This document shows, piece by piece, positions 43,099 to 51,204 of a DNA stretch of 55,876 nt. The notes beneath the pieces are model-generated. The model did not search any database. It was not told the DNA's origin and saw only the letters and a list, made by a program, of their open reading frames with translations. A program made the translations under genes and the position numbers. How positions within the stretch are numbered: position 1 is the first letter of the stretch; each line of letters starts with the position of its first letter. The stretch covers positions 1-55,876 of the forward strand of contig CAZVRZ010000013.1 of assembly GCA_964629965.1 (NCBI GenBank), in the 5' to 3' direction. The DNA comes from CAZVRZ01 sp964629965 (GTDB lineage: Bacteria > Chloroflexota > Anaerolineae > Anaerolineales > UBA4823).

Positions 43099-44454
43099 AT
43101 GTTAATCACGAATGCTAATTTGATAACCTACGAGGAGCCCAATCGCATCTTGGCGGACCAGGCCCTTCTTATTGTAGATGGTTGTATTGCTGACATGGGA
43201 GCAAATTCCGAATTACTTGCACGTTATTCCGATGTTGAAAAATTGGATGCGCATGGTCAATATGTTATGCCAGGAAACATTTGTGCGCATACTCACTTTT
43301 ATAGTGCGTTTGCCCGCGGTATGGCGATTGCGGGTTCTGCTCCCGAAGATTTTTCCCAAATTCTACAAAAATTGTGGTGGCCTCTTGATCTTGCTTTGGA
43401 TGAAGATGCTATTCGATATTCGGCATATGTCTGCTTGATTGATGCCATCCGGCACGGCACAACCACTTTGATTGACCACCACTCTTCACCCAATGCGATT
43501 CCCGGCTCATTGGATCTGATTGCTGATGTTGTGGATCAGGCGGGCTTACGGGCTGTCTTATGTTACGAAGTAACAGATCGCAACGGATCTAAAGGCGCTC
43601 AGGATGGCATCAAGGAGAATTTACGCTTTATCGAACGGTGCTGTCGAGAAAAGATAGCTAATGGACGGGTTGCGGCTACGTTTGGATTGCACGCCAGTCT
43701 AACATTATCGGATCAAACTTTGAAAAATTGCCGGGAGTTGTGCCCGGATCATATCGGCTTTCACATCCATGTGGCCGAATCGGAAGCAGACCAATACGAC
43801 TGCCTGGCGAAATCAGGAACACGGGTGGTAGATCGCCTGGCGCTTTTTGATATGTTAGGCCCACGGAGTATATTTGTCCACGCCGTGCACGTTGATGCTC
43901 GTGAAATTCAATTGTTATCCGAGAGTGGTACCTGGGTTACTCACCAACCGCGCTCCAATATGAACAATGCAGTTGGAATTGGCCAGGTGGAAGCGATGTT
44001 GCGCGCGGGTGTGCGCGTCGGGCTGGGAAATGATGGATTCTCAAATGCCATGTGGGAAGAAGCCAAAATGACTTACCTGGCGCACAAGTTGTGGAATCGC
44101 GATCCCAGGCGGATGTCGGCAAATGATGTTTTCCGTATGGCGGTTTATCATAATGCTGCCCTGGCTAGTACTTATTTTCCTTTAGCTCCAATAGGGATTT
44201 TACAGAAAGGCGCTCACGCCGATCTGATATTGGTTGATTACCATCCTTACACACCTGTTTCACCTGAAAACTTACCCTGGCATATAGTTTTTGGCTTCCA
44301 TGAGAGTATGATAACGACTACCATGGTTGCGGGTAGAATATTAATGCGCGATCGGATATTGCTCCATCTCGACGAGAAAGCAATTGCGGCTCAAGCGCGT
44401 CGCTTGGCGCCTGAAATCTGGGATCGTTATCAACAGTTTACACCAAAAGAATAA
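43099..44454 (+). CDS. Aminohydrolase, SsnA-like amidohydrolase
   Basis: The 451 residues match metal-dependent aminohydrolases of the SsnA/chlorohydrolase group, which deaminate or hydrolyse N-heterocycles. Metal ligands are visible: His64 and His66 in CAHTHFYSAFARGM, the FHIHVAESE and FVHAVHVD segments, and the late Asp in VGLGNDGFSNAMW. LWWPLDLALDEDA and TTLIDHHSSPN closely follow the SsnA pattern. In E. coli ssnA lies beside ygfM and xdhD, and homologues of both lie 6-11 kb downstream here. This supports a role in purine or other heterocycle breakdown. GAAGG precedes the ATG. The natural substrate of the family is not firmly established. Confidence 0.88.
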   Translation: MLITNANLITYEEPNRILADQALLIVDGCIADMGANSELLARYSDVEKLDAHGQYVMPGNICAHTHFYSAFARGMAIAGSAPEDFSQILQKLWWPLDLALDEDAIRYSAYVCLIDAIRHGTTTLIDHHSSPNAIPGSLDLIADVVDQAGLRAVLCYEVTDRNGSKGAQDGIKENLRFIERCCREKIANGRVAATFGLHASLTLSDQTLKNCRELCPDHIGFHIHVAESEADQYDCLAKSGTRVVDRLALFDMLGPRSIFVHAVHVDAREIQLLSESGTWVTHQPRSNMNNAVGIGQVEAMLRAGVRVGLGNDGFSNAMWEEAKMTYLAHKLWNRDPRRMSANDVFRMAVYHNAALASTYFPLAPIGILQKGAHADLILVDYHPYTPVSPENLPWHIVFGFHESMITTTMVAGRILMRDRILLHLDEKAIAAQARRLAPEIWDRYQQFTPKE

Positions 44455-44486
44455 TATACTACGATAATTTTGATTGGAGGTAAAAA

Positions 44487-45197
44487 ATGCCAAACGACTC
44501 TTCACAGAGACCCGTTATTGCTATTTTGGGAGGAACTGGTAAAGAAGGCCCGGGCCTTGCTATGCGTTGGGCATCAGCCGGATATTCGATATTGATTGGA
44601 TCCCGCCAGGTTCAAAAAGCTCAATTGACTGCAGCGGAGTTAAATCAAAAGCTTGCCCAACTAGGCTTTTCATCTCCTGAGATCCGTGGGATGGAAAATG
44701 AACAAGCTGCTCGCCAGGCTGAAATAAGTGTTCTCACGGTTGTTCAATCTGCTCATCTGGATGCATTATATGGTCTTAAGGACGCTCTGCAAGGTAAGAT
44801 CCTGGTGGACGCAACTGCCAGGGTTGATTATCTTAGTCCTCAACCACCAGAGCCTCCTTCAGCAGCGCGGCGCGCTCAAGAACTTCTGGGAGAACGCGTC
44901 CGAGTGGTGGCGGCATTTCAAAATGTACCAGCGCATGCTTTGAAAAGGCACATCGGCAAATCCCTTCAAACAGATGTTTTGGTTTGTGGAGATGATTTGG
45001 AAGCGGTTGAAAAAGTGATTCGATTAGCTCAGGATAGTGGTATGCGAGCATTTTATGCTGGAGGATTGGATAATGCAAATGTGGTTGAAGGACTAACCGC
45101 GCTACTAATTAGTATGAATAAGTATTATGACTCAAAAACAGCCAGTATCAGNNNNNNNNNNAGTGTGGCTGGCTTGGAGGTTGGCAGACAAGCCTGA
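44487..45197 (+). CDS. NADPH-dependent F420 reductase, interrupted by an assembly gap
   Basis: This enzyme moves hydride between NADP(H) and coenzyme F420. The 236-codon frame has the N-terminal nucleotide-binding loop IAILGGTGKEGPGLAMRWA, the GSR pair that reads the NADP phosphate, and the family blocks VVAAFQNVPAHAL and DVLVCGDD. Ten Ns at 45152-45161 interrupt it just after KTASIR, where relatives end in a short GIRITG-type tail. The true stop thus probably lies in or just after the gap, and the 12 codons printed after the Ns may not be real. GGAGG lies 7 bases before the ATG. It heads the F420 cluster. Confidence 0.9.
   Translation: MPNDSSQRPVIAILGGTGKEGPGLAMRWASAGYSILIGSRQVQKAQLTAAELNQKLAQLGFSSPEIRGMENEQAARQAEISVLTVVQSAHLDALYGLKDALQGKILVDATARVDYLSPQPPEPPSAARRAQELLGERVRVVAAFQNVPAHALKRHIGKSLQTDVLVCGDDLEAVEKVIRLAQDSGMRAFYAGGLDNANVVEGLTALLISMNKYYDSKTASIXXXXSVAGLEVGRQA
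45152..45161. other. Assembly gap (10 N)
   Basis: Ten unknown bases interrupt the end of the F420 reductase gene. The round number suggests a scaffolding placeholder, so the true distance and the reading frame across it are unknown. Confidence 0.98.
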
Positions 45198-45199
45198 TC

Positions 45200-45970
45200 A
45201 TGGTTTTGACTTTGACACCCCTTGCAGGCATCCCGATGATAAAGCCAGGAGATGACCTGTCGCAACTTGTCTTACAATCGCTTGAGAAAATGAAGCTTGC
45301 CCTTCAAGATGGCGATATCCTGGTTTTGGCTCAGAAGATCGTTTCTAAATCTGAAGATCGATTGGTGAACCTGGCGCAAGTCAAGCCTTCTCTTCGTGCA
45401 CAAGAATTGGCTTTGCAGGTCGAGAAAGACCCTCGGTTAATTGAGCTGATCCTAAAAGAAAGCAAGAATGTTTTACGAACCAGACCGGGTACGATCATTG
45501 TAGAGCATCGTCTTGGATTCATTTGTGCGAATGCAGGTATTGATCACTCTAATGTCTCTGGCGAGGAAGATATTGGGAGCGAAGAGTGGGTGCTATTGCT
45601 TCCCGAGTGCCCTGACGCTTCAGCATATGAATTGCGGAAACGCCTCGAAAATTTGACCGGGGTGCGGTTAGGAGTGATGATCATCGATTCGCATGGACGC
45701 GCCTGGCGTTTAGGAGTTGTTGGAGCGGTAATTGGATTATCTGGTTTGCCGGGATTGGTGGACATGAGAGGAAAACCAGATCTATTTGGATATAATCTAC
45801 GGGTAACGCAAATTGCAGCTGCTGATGAATTGGCGGCCGCTGCTTCGCTCGTAATGGGACAGGCGGCCGAAGGAACACCTGTAGTGCATGTGAGAGGCTT
45901 CCCATATTCATTGAGGGAAGGTTCATTGTCAGAATTGATCCGCCCAGAAGAATACGATATGTTTCGGTAG
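45200..45970 (+). CDS. cofE: Coenzyme F420-0:L-glutamate ligase CofE
   Basis: CofE adds glutamate residues to F420-0 with GTP. The 256 residues show the family pattern: LTLTPLAGIPMIKPGDDL, ILVLAQKIVSKSEDRLV, ANAGIDHSNV, MIIDSHGRAWRLG (metal-binding Asp) and GVVGAVIGLSGLPGLVDMRG. The length equals that of single-domain CofE, so the FMN domain fused to it in mycobacterial FbiB is encoded separately here (46526-47176). The start is an ATG two bases after the printed stop of the reductase frame. The gap just upstream means the exact spacing is not known. Confidence 0.95.
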   Translation: MVLTLTPLAGIPMIKPGDDLSQLVLQSLEKMKLALQDGDILVLAQKIVSKSEDRLVNLAQVKPSLRAQELALQVEKDPRLIELILKESKNVLRTRPGTIIVEHRLGFICANAGIDHSNVSGEEDIGSEEWVLLLPECPDASAYELRKRLENLTGVRLGVMIIDSHGRAWRLGVVGAVIGLSGLPGLVDMRGKPDLFGYNLRVTQIAAADELAAAASLVMGQAAEGTPVVHVRGFPYSLREGSLSELIRPEEYDMFR

Positions 45971-45974
45971 GATT

Positions 45975-46511
45975 ATGGATGGCATAGCTACTATTCTCGA
46001 AAACGAGCAGGAATCCGATGTGAGGGGAATATGGAAATTATTGGAAAACGAATGTAGTTTGGCTGGTATCCAAAATTACCCCATTCCACACTTCACCTGG
46101 CACCTTGCAGAGAGTTATAATGAGGAGATGTTAGTACCATTGCTAAAAGAGTTTTGTACTGCCAGCAAACCTTTTATTGTGCGCACATCTGGGCTAGGTG
46201 TATTTATAGGTGAGCATTTGGTTATCTATTTGGCTTTGGTAAAGGATAGATCTTTACTCGAATTTCACCAAAGATTATGGGAATTGATTACCCCATATGG
46301 ATATAATTCCGTTAACTATTACTCGCCTGAATTTTGGGTGCCTCATATTACCTTGGCAGTGGAAGGAACAATAACAGAATTTATCTGTGCCATGAAGCTT
46401 TTGGCTGCCCAACCAGTGCTATGGGAATTTGAGATACGTAATTTGGCTGTGATTGGGCAGAATCCGTTGATCGATAAGAATGGAGAATGTTATCGGTTTG
46501 CTTTAGGATAG
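45975..46511 (+). CDS. 2H phosphoesterase (2'-5' RNA ligase-like)
   Basis: The 178 residues have the two H-x-T/S motifs of the 2H superfamily: PHFTWH (His39, Thr41) and PHITLA (His124, Thr126), about 85 residues apart as expected. These proteins hydrolyse or form 2',5'- or cyclic phosphodiesters in RNA or nucleotides. It starts 4 bases after the cofE stop and is followed 14 bases later by the nitroreductase gene, so it lies inside the F420 operon. No known F420 step uses such an enzyme. It may be a passenger or may act on a phosphodiester intermediate. Confidence 0.82.
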   Translation: MDGIATILENEQESDVRGIWKLLENECSLAGIQNYPIPHFTWHLAESYNEEMLVPLLKEFCTASKPFIVRTSGLGVFIGEHLVIYLALVKDRSLLEFHQRLWELITPYGYNSVNYYSPEFWVPHITLAVEGTITEFICAMKLLAAQPVLWEFEIRNLAVIGQNPLIDKNGECYRFALG

Positions 46512-46525
46512 CATAACAGATTGAT

Positions 46526-47176
46526 ATGTTCAATATCGATAAAGGATCGGTACACCAAATCCTGCGTTCTCGCCGTTCGGTCCGTCGGTTTTGTAACAGA
46601 CCCGTTCCTGACGATGTTCTTCAGCGAATATTGGAGACTGCTCTCTGGGCGCCCTCGGCGCATAATTGCCAACCCTGGCGATTTGTCATATTGAAAACAT
46701 TATCATCGATGGATCTCCTGGCGAAAGGAATGTCGCAGGTCTTTGAGAAGGATTTGGCGATAGATGGTAAGTCGGAAGCGACAATTCGCGAATTGGTTGA
46801 TCGATCTTATCGACGCATTTGTGATGCACCGTTAGGTATCGTAGTATGCCTGGACGTTGCGAATGCAGATACGTATCTGGATGAGCATCGCCAAAGCCTG
46901 GAGCATCATATGGCCGTTCAGAGCGTTGCTATGGCGGGGTTGTCATTAATGTTGGCGATCCATGCTGAAGGGTTAGGTGCAGTATGGATGTGTGCTCCGT
47001 TGTTTGCACCTTGTGTAGTAAGAGTAACACTTGCCTTGCCTGACAATTGGGAACCACAAGGTTTAATTTTGGCAGGCTATCCAGCGAAATTGCCAGAACC
47101 CAGACAAAGAAAATCGATATCTGATGTGGCGCTTTTTGTAGATGGAAATGAACAACCCATTAATAGAGAAGAGTAG
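46526..47176 (+). CDS. Nitroreductase-family protein, FbiB C-terminal-like
   Basis: The 216 residues contain the FMN-binding pattern of the nitroreductase fold: RSRRSVRRF at the N-terminus, WAPSAHNCQPWRFV, and AVWMCAPLFAP with GYPAKLPEPR near the end. In mycobacterial FbiB a domain like this reduces dehydro-F420-0 to F420-0, and it is a separate gene in Thermomicrobia-type Chloroflexota. Its place between cofE and cofD strongly suggests the same function, which would mean the phosphoenolpyruvate-dependent route. This is inference from position and family. The cofD start lies 35 bases inside its 3' end. Confidence 0.85.
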   Translation: MFNIDKGSVHQILRSRRSVRRFCNRPVPDDVLQRILETALWAPSAHNCQPWRFVILKTLSSMDLLAKGMSQVFEKDLAIDGKSEATIRELVDRSYRRICDAPLGIVVCLDVANADTYLDEHRQSLEHHMAVQSVAMAGLSLMLAIHAEGLGAVWMCAPLFAPCVVRVTLALPDNWEPQGLILAGYPAKLPEPRQRKSISDVALFVDGNEQPINREE

Positions 47177-48131
47177 AGGCCGTATAGTGGTTTTAGCTGG
47201 AGGGGGAGGCGGCGCTCGCCTGGCTGATGGTCTTTCCCAGGTGGTGCAATTGGAAAACCTGACCGTTATTGTTAACACAGGCGATGATTTTGAGCTTTTT
47301 GGTTTAAAAATATGCCCTGATCTGGACACTGTCTGTTACACGCTAGCGCACATGGCGAACCGGATCACCGGATGGGGGCTGGCGGAAGAAAGCTGGCATG
47401 TTTTGGGAGCACTATCAGCTCTAAATAGTCCAACCTGGTTCCGTGTAGGGGATCGGGACTTGGCAACCCACCTGGAGAGAACCCGTCGGTTACGAGCAGG
47501 GCAAACGCTCAGTGAGGTAACCCGTCATTTTTGTCAAACATGGCAGGTGAATCCGTTCGTGTTGCCAATGAGCGATAACCCTGTTCCAACAATGGTTATA
47601 AGCGATGATGGCGAACTATCTTTTCAGGAATACTTTGTGCATTACCAATGCCAACCTCGCGTCAGGGGTTTCCGCTTTGATGGAGTGGAACGGGCCAGGC
47701 CGGCTCCTGGTTTATTGCCTGCGATTATCCAGGCCGACCTGCTAATCATTGGCCCATCAAATCCTTGGGTTAGCATTGACCCAATACTGTCTGTGCCAGG
47801 AATCCGTGATGCGATCAAGGCGCGTCGAAACCAAGGGCGGAGAACGGTTGCTGTTTCACCTATCATAGGTGGAAAGACCATCAAAGGACCGGCCGCAAAA
47901 ATGTATGTAGAATTAGGATTTACCCCATCGCCGTTGGTCGTAGCCGAGCATTATGCTGATCTGGTAACTGATTTTGTACTGGATAAAGTGGATAAGAGTT
48001 ATATCGGTGTAGCGAGCAACTTAGGGATTAATGTGATGGCATTAGATACGATCATGAAATCTGAGCAGGATCGTTGTCGATTTGCAGATGAGATACTTAC
48101 CATGATATATTCTGAGGGTGAATTGTTATGA
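47142..48131 (+). CDS. cofD: 2-phospho-L-lactate (or PEP) transferase CofD
   Basis: CofD joins the activated lactyl or enolpyruvyl phosphate to the deazaflavin Fo, giving F420-0 or its dehydro form. The 329 residues include the nucleotide loop VVLAGGGGGARLADGL, VNTGDDFELFGLKICPDLDT, LPMSDNPVPTMV, and IGPSNPWVSIDPILSVPG. All are characteristic of CofD/FbiA. The chosen ATG overlaps the nitroreductase gene by 35 bases. A GTG at 47187 with AGAGG upstream would start at VVLAGG and cut the first strand, so I prefer the ATG. The end overlaps cofC (ATGA at 48128-48131). Confidence 0.95.
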   Translation: MEMNNPLIEKSRGRIVVLAGGGGGARLADGLSQVVQLENLTVIVNTGDDFELFGLKICPDLDTVCYTLAHMANRITGWGLAEESWHVLGALSALNSPTWFRVGDRDLATHLERTRRLRAGQTLSEVTRHFCQTWQVNPFVLPMSDNPVPTMVISDDGELSFQEYFVHYQCQPRVRGFRFDGVERARPAPGLLPAIIQADLLIIGPSNPWVSIDPILSVPGIRDAIKARRNQGRRTVAVSPIIGGKTIKGPAAKMYVELGFTPSPLVVAEHYADLVTDFVLDKVDKSYIGVASNLGINVMALDTIMKSEQDRCRFADEILTMIYSEGELL

Positions 48132-48787
48132 CATTGTGGGCAGTAATTCCCATTAAGCCTTTTGCGCGTGGTAAATCGCGCTTGTCTGATGCTTTGTCGG
48201 ATGAAGATCGAGCGGCCCTAAATCGGTGTTTACTAGAAAATACAATTGATGTTTTAAGCACTGTACCTGAGATTGAACATGTATTAGTTACCAGCCGGGA
48301 TCCGCAAGCATTGGCGTTAGCGCGCAGCCGAGGTGCGCGCACATTATTAGAAAACAGCCGTTTTGACCTAAATATGGCATTAGAACGTGCCACCGATGTT
48401 GTTAAGCGTTACAACGCATTAGGTATAATGATCGTACCAGCTGATCTACCAATGATTGATGCCCAGGATATACGAAAAATAGCAGCAGCGTATACGACCA
48501 CGACCCCGCCTGTTGTAGCCATAGCCCCGGATCGGCACATAAAAGGCACAAATACTTTGTTGGTTTGTCCAGCAGGTTTAATTCGTTATTCTTTTGGTGG
48601 AGATTCATTTTCTGTGCATTGCGAGGCAGCCCGGAATGCAGGAGCGCGTTTAGAAATTTTTCAATTGCCGTCAATCGAAGTTGATATTGACACCCCAGCC
48701 GACCTAGAATATGTGGCAAAGAAAATCCGAGAGGCAGCAAACGAGCAGGAGATAATACCATATCATGTTTATAAGAATAGTATTTGA
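48128..48787 (+). CDS. cofC: 2-phospho-L-lactate/PEP guanylyltransferase CofC
   Basis: CofC activates 2-phospholactate or phosphoenolpyruvate with GTP to supply CofD. The 219 residues have the sugar-nucleotidyltransferase-like motifs AVIPIKPFARGKSRLS, VLVTSRDPQALALAR, IMIVPADLPMID (metal Asp) and DRHIKGTNTLLV, followed by SFGGDSFSVH and VDIDTPADL. It is translationally coupled to cofD. Whether it prefers PEP or phospholactate cannot be read. The nearby nitroreductase favours PEP. No CofG/CofH or FbiC (Fo synthase) is in the window. Confidence 0.95.
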   Translation: MTLWAVIPIKPFARGKSRLSDALSDEDRAALNRCLLENTIDVLSTVPEIEHVLVTSRDPQALALARSRGARTLLENSRFDLNMALERATDVVKRYNALGIMIVPADLPMIDAQDIRKIAAAYTTTTPPVVAIAPDRHIKGTNTLLVCPAGLIRYSFGGDSFSVHCEAARNAGARLEIFQLPSIEVDIDTPADLEYVAKKIREAANEQEIIPYHVYKNSI

Positions 48788-48807
48788 TACCCACGATTGG
48801 AGGCTAT

Positions 48808-49806
48808 ATGGGGAATAGAGTCGCATTGTATTTACAAGATTCTCATGATTTGCGAGATGGATTGGAATATGTCCGTTACGCGGAAGAGCATGGTTTTGAG
48901 GCTGTTTGGCAGGCAGAATCCAGGTTGGTGCGTGATGCCATCGTGCCAATGGCGGCTTATGCCGCAGTTACAAACCAGATTAAAGTGGGCTCTGGTGTGA
49001 TTAATAACTGGACTCGGAACATTGGACTTTTAGCAGCAACTTTTCTAACGCTTGATGATCTTGCGCCAAACCGTATAATCTGCGGTATTGGTGCCTGGTG
49101 GGATCCCTTAGCCAGAAATGTAGGAATTGATAGACGTAAACCATTAACAGCTATGAAAGAAACGGTTCTTATTCTTCGTCGCTTGCTGAATATGGAAAGA
49201 GTGACTTTTCATGGCGAATTTGTTCAGGTAGATGATATAGAACTGGATGTAGTCCATGGTCGTCGCGAACCTCGTCAAGTACCCATAATGATCGGAGCGA
49301 CTGGCGATAAAATGATGGAATTGACCGGGGAAATTGCGGATGGAGTTGTTCTCAATTATTGTGTTCCCCCAGAATATAACGATCGAGCATTAGAACTATT
49401 GTATAGCGGTGCGAGTAAAGTCGGGCGGGTATTAGATCAGATTGATCGCCCACAATTAATTGTTTGTTCTGTTGATCATGATCACGATAAGGCTATTGAC
49501 TCGACCCGGATGCTGCTTACCCAATACCTGGCGCAACAGCCACACATTGCCCAGGCTTCAGGCGTGTCACCTGATGTGGTTGCACGAATTAGATCAATTC
49601 TAGGGTGGCCTGCCACTAAAGAACAAATCCAGTGCGCCAAACACCTTGTACCTGAAGAACTAATCTATCGAATTACGGCTTCGGGCACTCCCGTAGAGGC
49701 TCGTGCAAAAGTGGACGAATACTGCAAGCGGGGTTGCACCTGCCCTATCTTGTATCCGGTGGGTGGCAATGTGAAATTGCTAATTGATACATTTGCAGTG
49801 CGGTGA
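48808..49806 (+). CDS. F420-dependent LLM-class oxidoreductase
   Basis: The ~332 residues are a luciferase-like TIM barrel with family blocks GLEYVRYAEEHGFEAVWQAES, IKVGSGVINNWTRN, GIGAWWDPLARNVG, EFVQVDDIELDV, PIMIGATGDKMMELTGEIADG and LYPVGGNVKLLID. Such enzymes transfer hydride with F420. Some resemble methylenetetrahydromethanopterin reductase. I start at the ATG at 48808 with GGAGG 4-5 bases upstream. A TTG at 48784 overlaps cofC and is less likely. Location right after cofC argues for F420 rather than FMN. The substrate is unknown. Confidence 0.9.
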   Translation: MGNRVALYLQDSHDLRDGLEYVRYAEEHGFEAVWQAESRLVRDAIVPMAAYAAVTNQIKVGSGVINNWTRNIGLLAATFLTLDDLAPNRIICGIGAWWDPLARNVGIDRRKPLTAMKETVLILRRLLNMERVTFHGEFVQVDDIELDVVHGRREPRQVPIMIGATGDKMMELTGEIADGVVLNYCVPPEYNDRALELLYSGASKVGRVLDQIDRPQLIVCSVDHDHDKAIDSTRMLLTQYLAQQPHIAQASGVSPDVVARIRSILGWPATKEQIQCAKHLVPEELIYRITASGTPVEARAKVDEYCKRGCTCPILYPVGGNVKLLIDTFAVR

Positions 49807-49839
49807 TTTTGGTATTTAGTCTCAGGTAACTACCTAGAG

Positions 49840-49845
49840 TATAAT
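49840..49845 (+). promoter_or_regulatory. Possible -10 element before the thioesterase gene
   Basis: A perfect TATAAT lies 26 bases before the ATG, in the only sizeable gap (65 bases) between the F420 genes and the next group. The -35 is weak (TTTAGT, spacing 19). Confidence 0.3.
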
Positions 49846-49871
49846 GTCGGAAATCTACCCGGAGTATAACA

Positions 49872-50366
49872 ATGCTTACATTACAACCCAATGCTCTTCA
49901 GTGTTTTGTCTGTGGTCTGGCGAATTCCTTCGGTTTGCATTTGCGTTTTTATAATACTGAACCAGGAAAGGTAGTTGCCGAATATACCGTGCCAGAACAA
50001 TACCAGGGCTATCCAGGAGTCGTGCATGGAGGGATTGTTGCTGCTATGTTGGATGAAACAGCTGGACGTTCCCACATGTATAACGGCAGTAAAGATAATG
50101 TGTCTTCGCCACGTTTTATGTATACCGCAAAGCTCGAGATACGCTATCGCCATAACGTGCCGATAGGAAGACAATTACGCCTGGTTGGAACGGCGGGCAA
50201 GAGTAAGGGTCGCATGGCGTATGCCTCTGCGCAACTCTTCGATGGAGACCAACTCTTGGCTGAGGCGGATGCTTTATTGATCGATATCCCTGCAGAAACA
50301 TTGAGTGGAGTCGACTTAGATTCTTCGGGCTGGAAAGTATACCCACGGGATACCCAGGAAGCATGA
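49872..50366 (+). CDS. PaaI-type hotdog thioesterase
   Basis: The 164 residues show the PaaI/DUF4442 hotdog pattern: QCFVCGLANSFGLHLRFY, EYQGYPG-like YQGYPGVVHGGIVAAMLDETAGR with the catalytic acidic residue in LDE, KLEIRYRHNVPIG, and a final ASAQLFDGDQLLAEADAL. It should hydrolyse an acyl-CoA or similar thioester in the cytoplasm. GGAG lies 7 bases before the ATG. The FAD subunit gene starts 13 bases downstream, so co-transcription is likely, although no metabolic link is evident. Confidence 0.9.
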   Translation: MLTLQPNALQCFVCGLANSFGLHLRFYNTEPGKVVAEYTVPEQYQGYPGVVHGGIVAAMLDETAGRSHMYNGSKDNVSSPRFMYTAKLEIRYRHNVPIGRQLRLVGTAGKSKGRMAYASAQLFDGDQLLAEADALLIDIPAETLSGVDLDSSGWKVYPRDTQEA

Positions 50367-50379
50367 AGAGGTAGTAGAT

Positions 50380-51141
50380 ATGATTCTCGAATATCATCGC
50401 CCCGAATCGATTAGTGCTGCACTGGCATTACTGACGCGCTCAGAGCCTCGCACGGTGCCAATGGGAGGTGGAACTTATTTGAATCGACCGTCGAAGGTAC
50501 CTGTAGCTGTAGTAGATGTACAGAAATTGGGACTTGATCAAATACGAAGATCGATGGCAACTTGGACGATTGGATCAGCGGTCGTTTTACAGTCATTATC
50601 TGAACATCCTGATATTTCACCTGCCTTAAAGAGATCGATCTGCCATCAGGCATCCTATAATATTCGTCAAATATCTACAATAGCGGGGACGCTAATCGCT
50701 TCAGATGGTAGGTCGCCATTGGCGACCGCGATGTTGGCTTTAGATGCAGTTTTGGAATATGAGCATGTCGATAAACCCAGCGGTAGTATAACGTTGGGAA
50801 ATTTGCTCCCTATACGAGATGAATATCTTCCAGGATGCCTGGTTACAAAGGTAAAATATTCATCTCGTGCACAACTGGCATACGAATACGTAGCCAGAAC
50901 CCCTGCAGATTTACCTATCATTTGTGTTGCTATAGCTCGTTGGCCCTCTAGACGTACACGGGTGGTGGTTGGAGGATTTGGCAGTTACCCGACTCTGGCT
51001 ATGGATGGGCCAGAAGAGTCAGGTATCCAATATGCAATTCGAGAAGCTTGTTCACAAGCCCTTGACGAATGGGCCGGCGCGGATTACCGCAGCGATGTGG
51101 CTGAGAAGCTGGCAATTCGCTGTATTCAGCAATTCAATTAA
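50380..51141 (+). CDS. FAD-binding subunit of a molybdenum hydroxylase (YgfM/CoxM-like)
   Basis: The 253-residue protein matches the flavin subunit of the xanthine dehydrogenase family. The FAD motifs VPMGGGTYLNR near the N-terminus, IGSAVVLQSL, and NIRQISTIAGTLI are present, followed by the small C-terminal CO-dehydrogenase-flavoprotein domain. It passes electrons from the 2Fe-2S clusters to the acceptor. AGAGGT lies 6 bases before the ATG. The subunit with iron-sulfur and molybdenum domains is 3 kb downstream, after a peptidase gene. With the SsnA-like gene it recalls the E. coli ssnA-ygfM-xdhD group. Confidence 0.9.
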   Translation: MILEYHRPESISAALALLTRSEPRTVPMGGGTYLNRPSKVPVAVVDVQKLGLDQIRRSMATWTIGSAVVLQSLSEHPDISPALKRSICHQASYNIRQISTIAGTLIASDGRSPLATAMLALDAVLEYEHVDKPSGSITLGNLLPIRDEYLPGCLVTKVKYSSRAQLAYEYVARTPADLPIICVAIARWPSRRTRVVVGGFGSYPTLAMDGPEESGIQYAIREACSQALDEWAGADYRSDVAEKLAIRCIQQFN

Positions 51142-51204
51142 TGATATCAACCGGTCATAATCGGATTGTGGTATAGGAAGAAATGGCTTTAGGGAGTTAT
51201 GACG

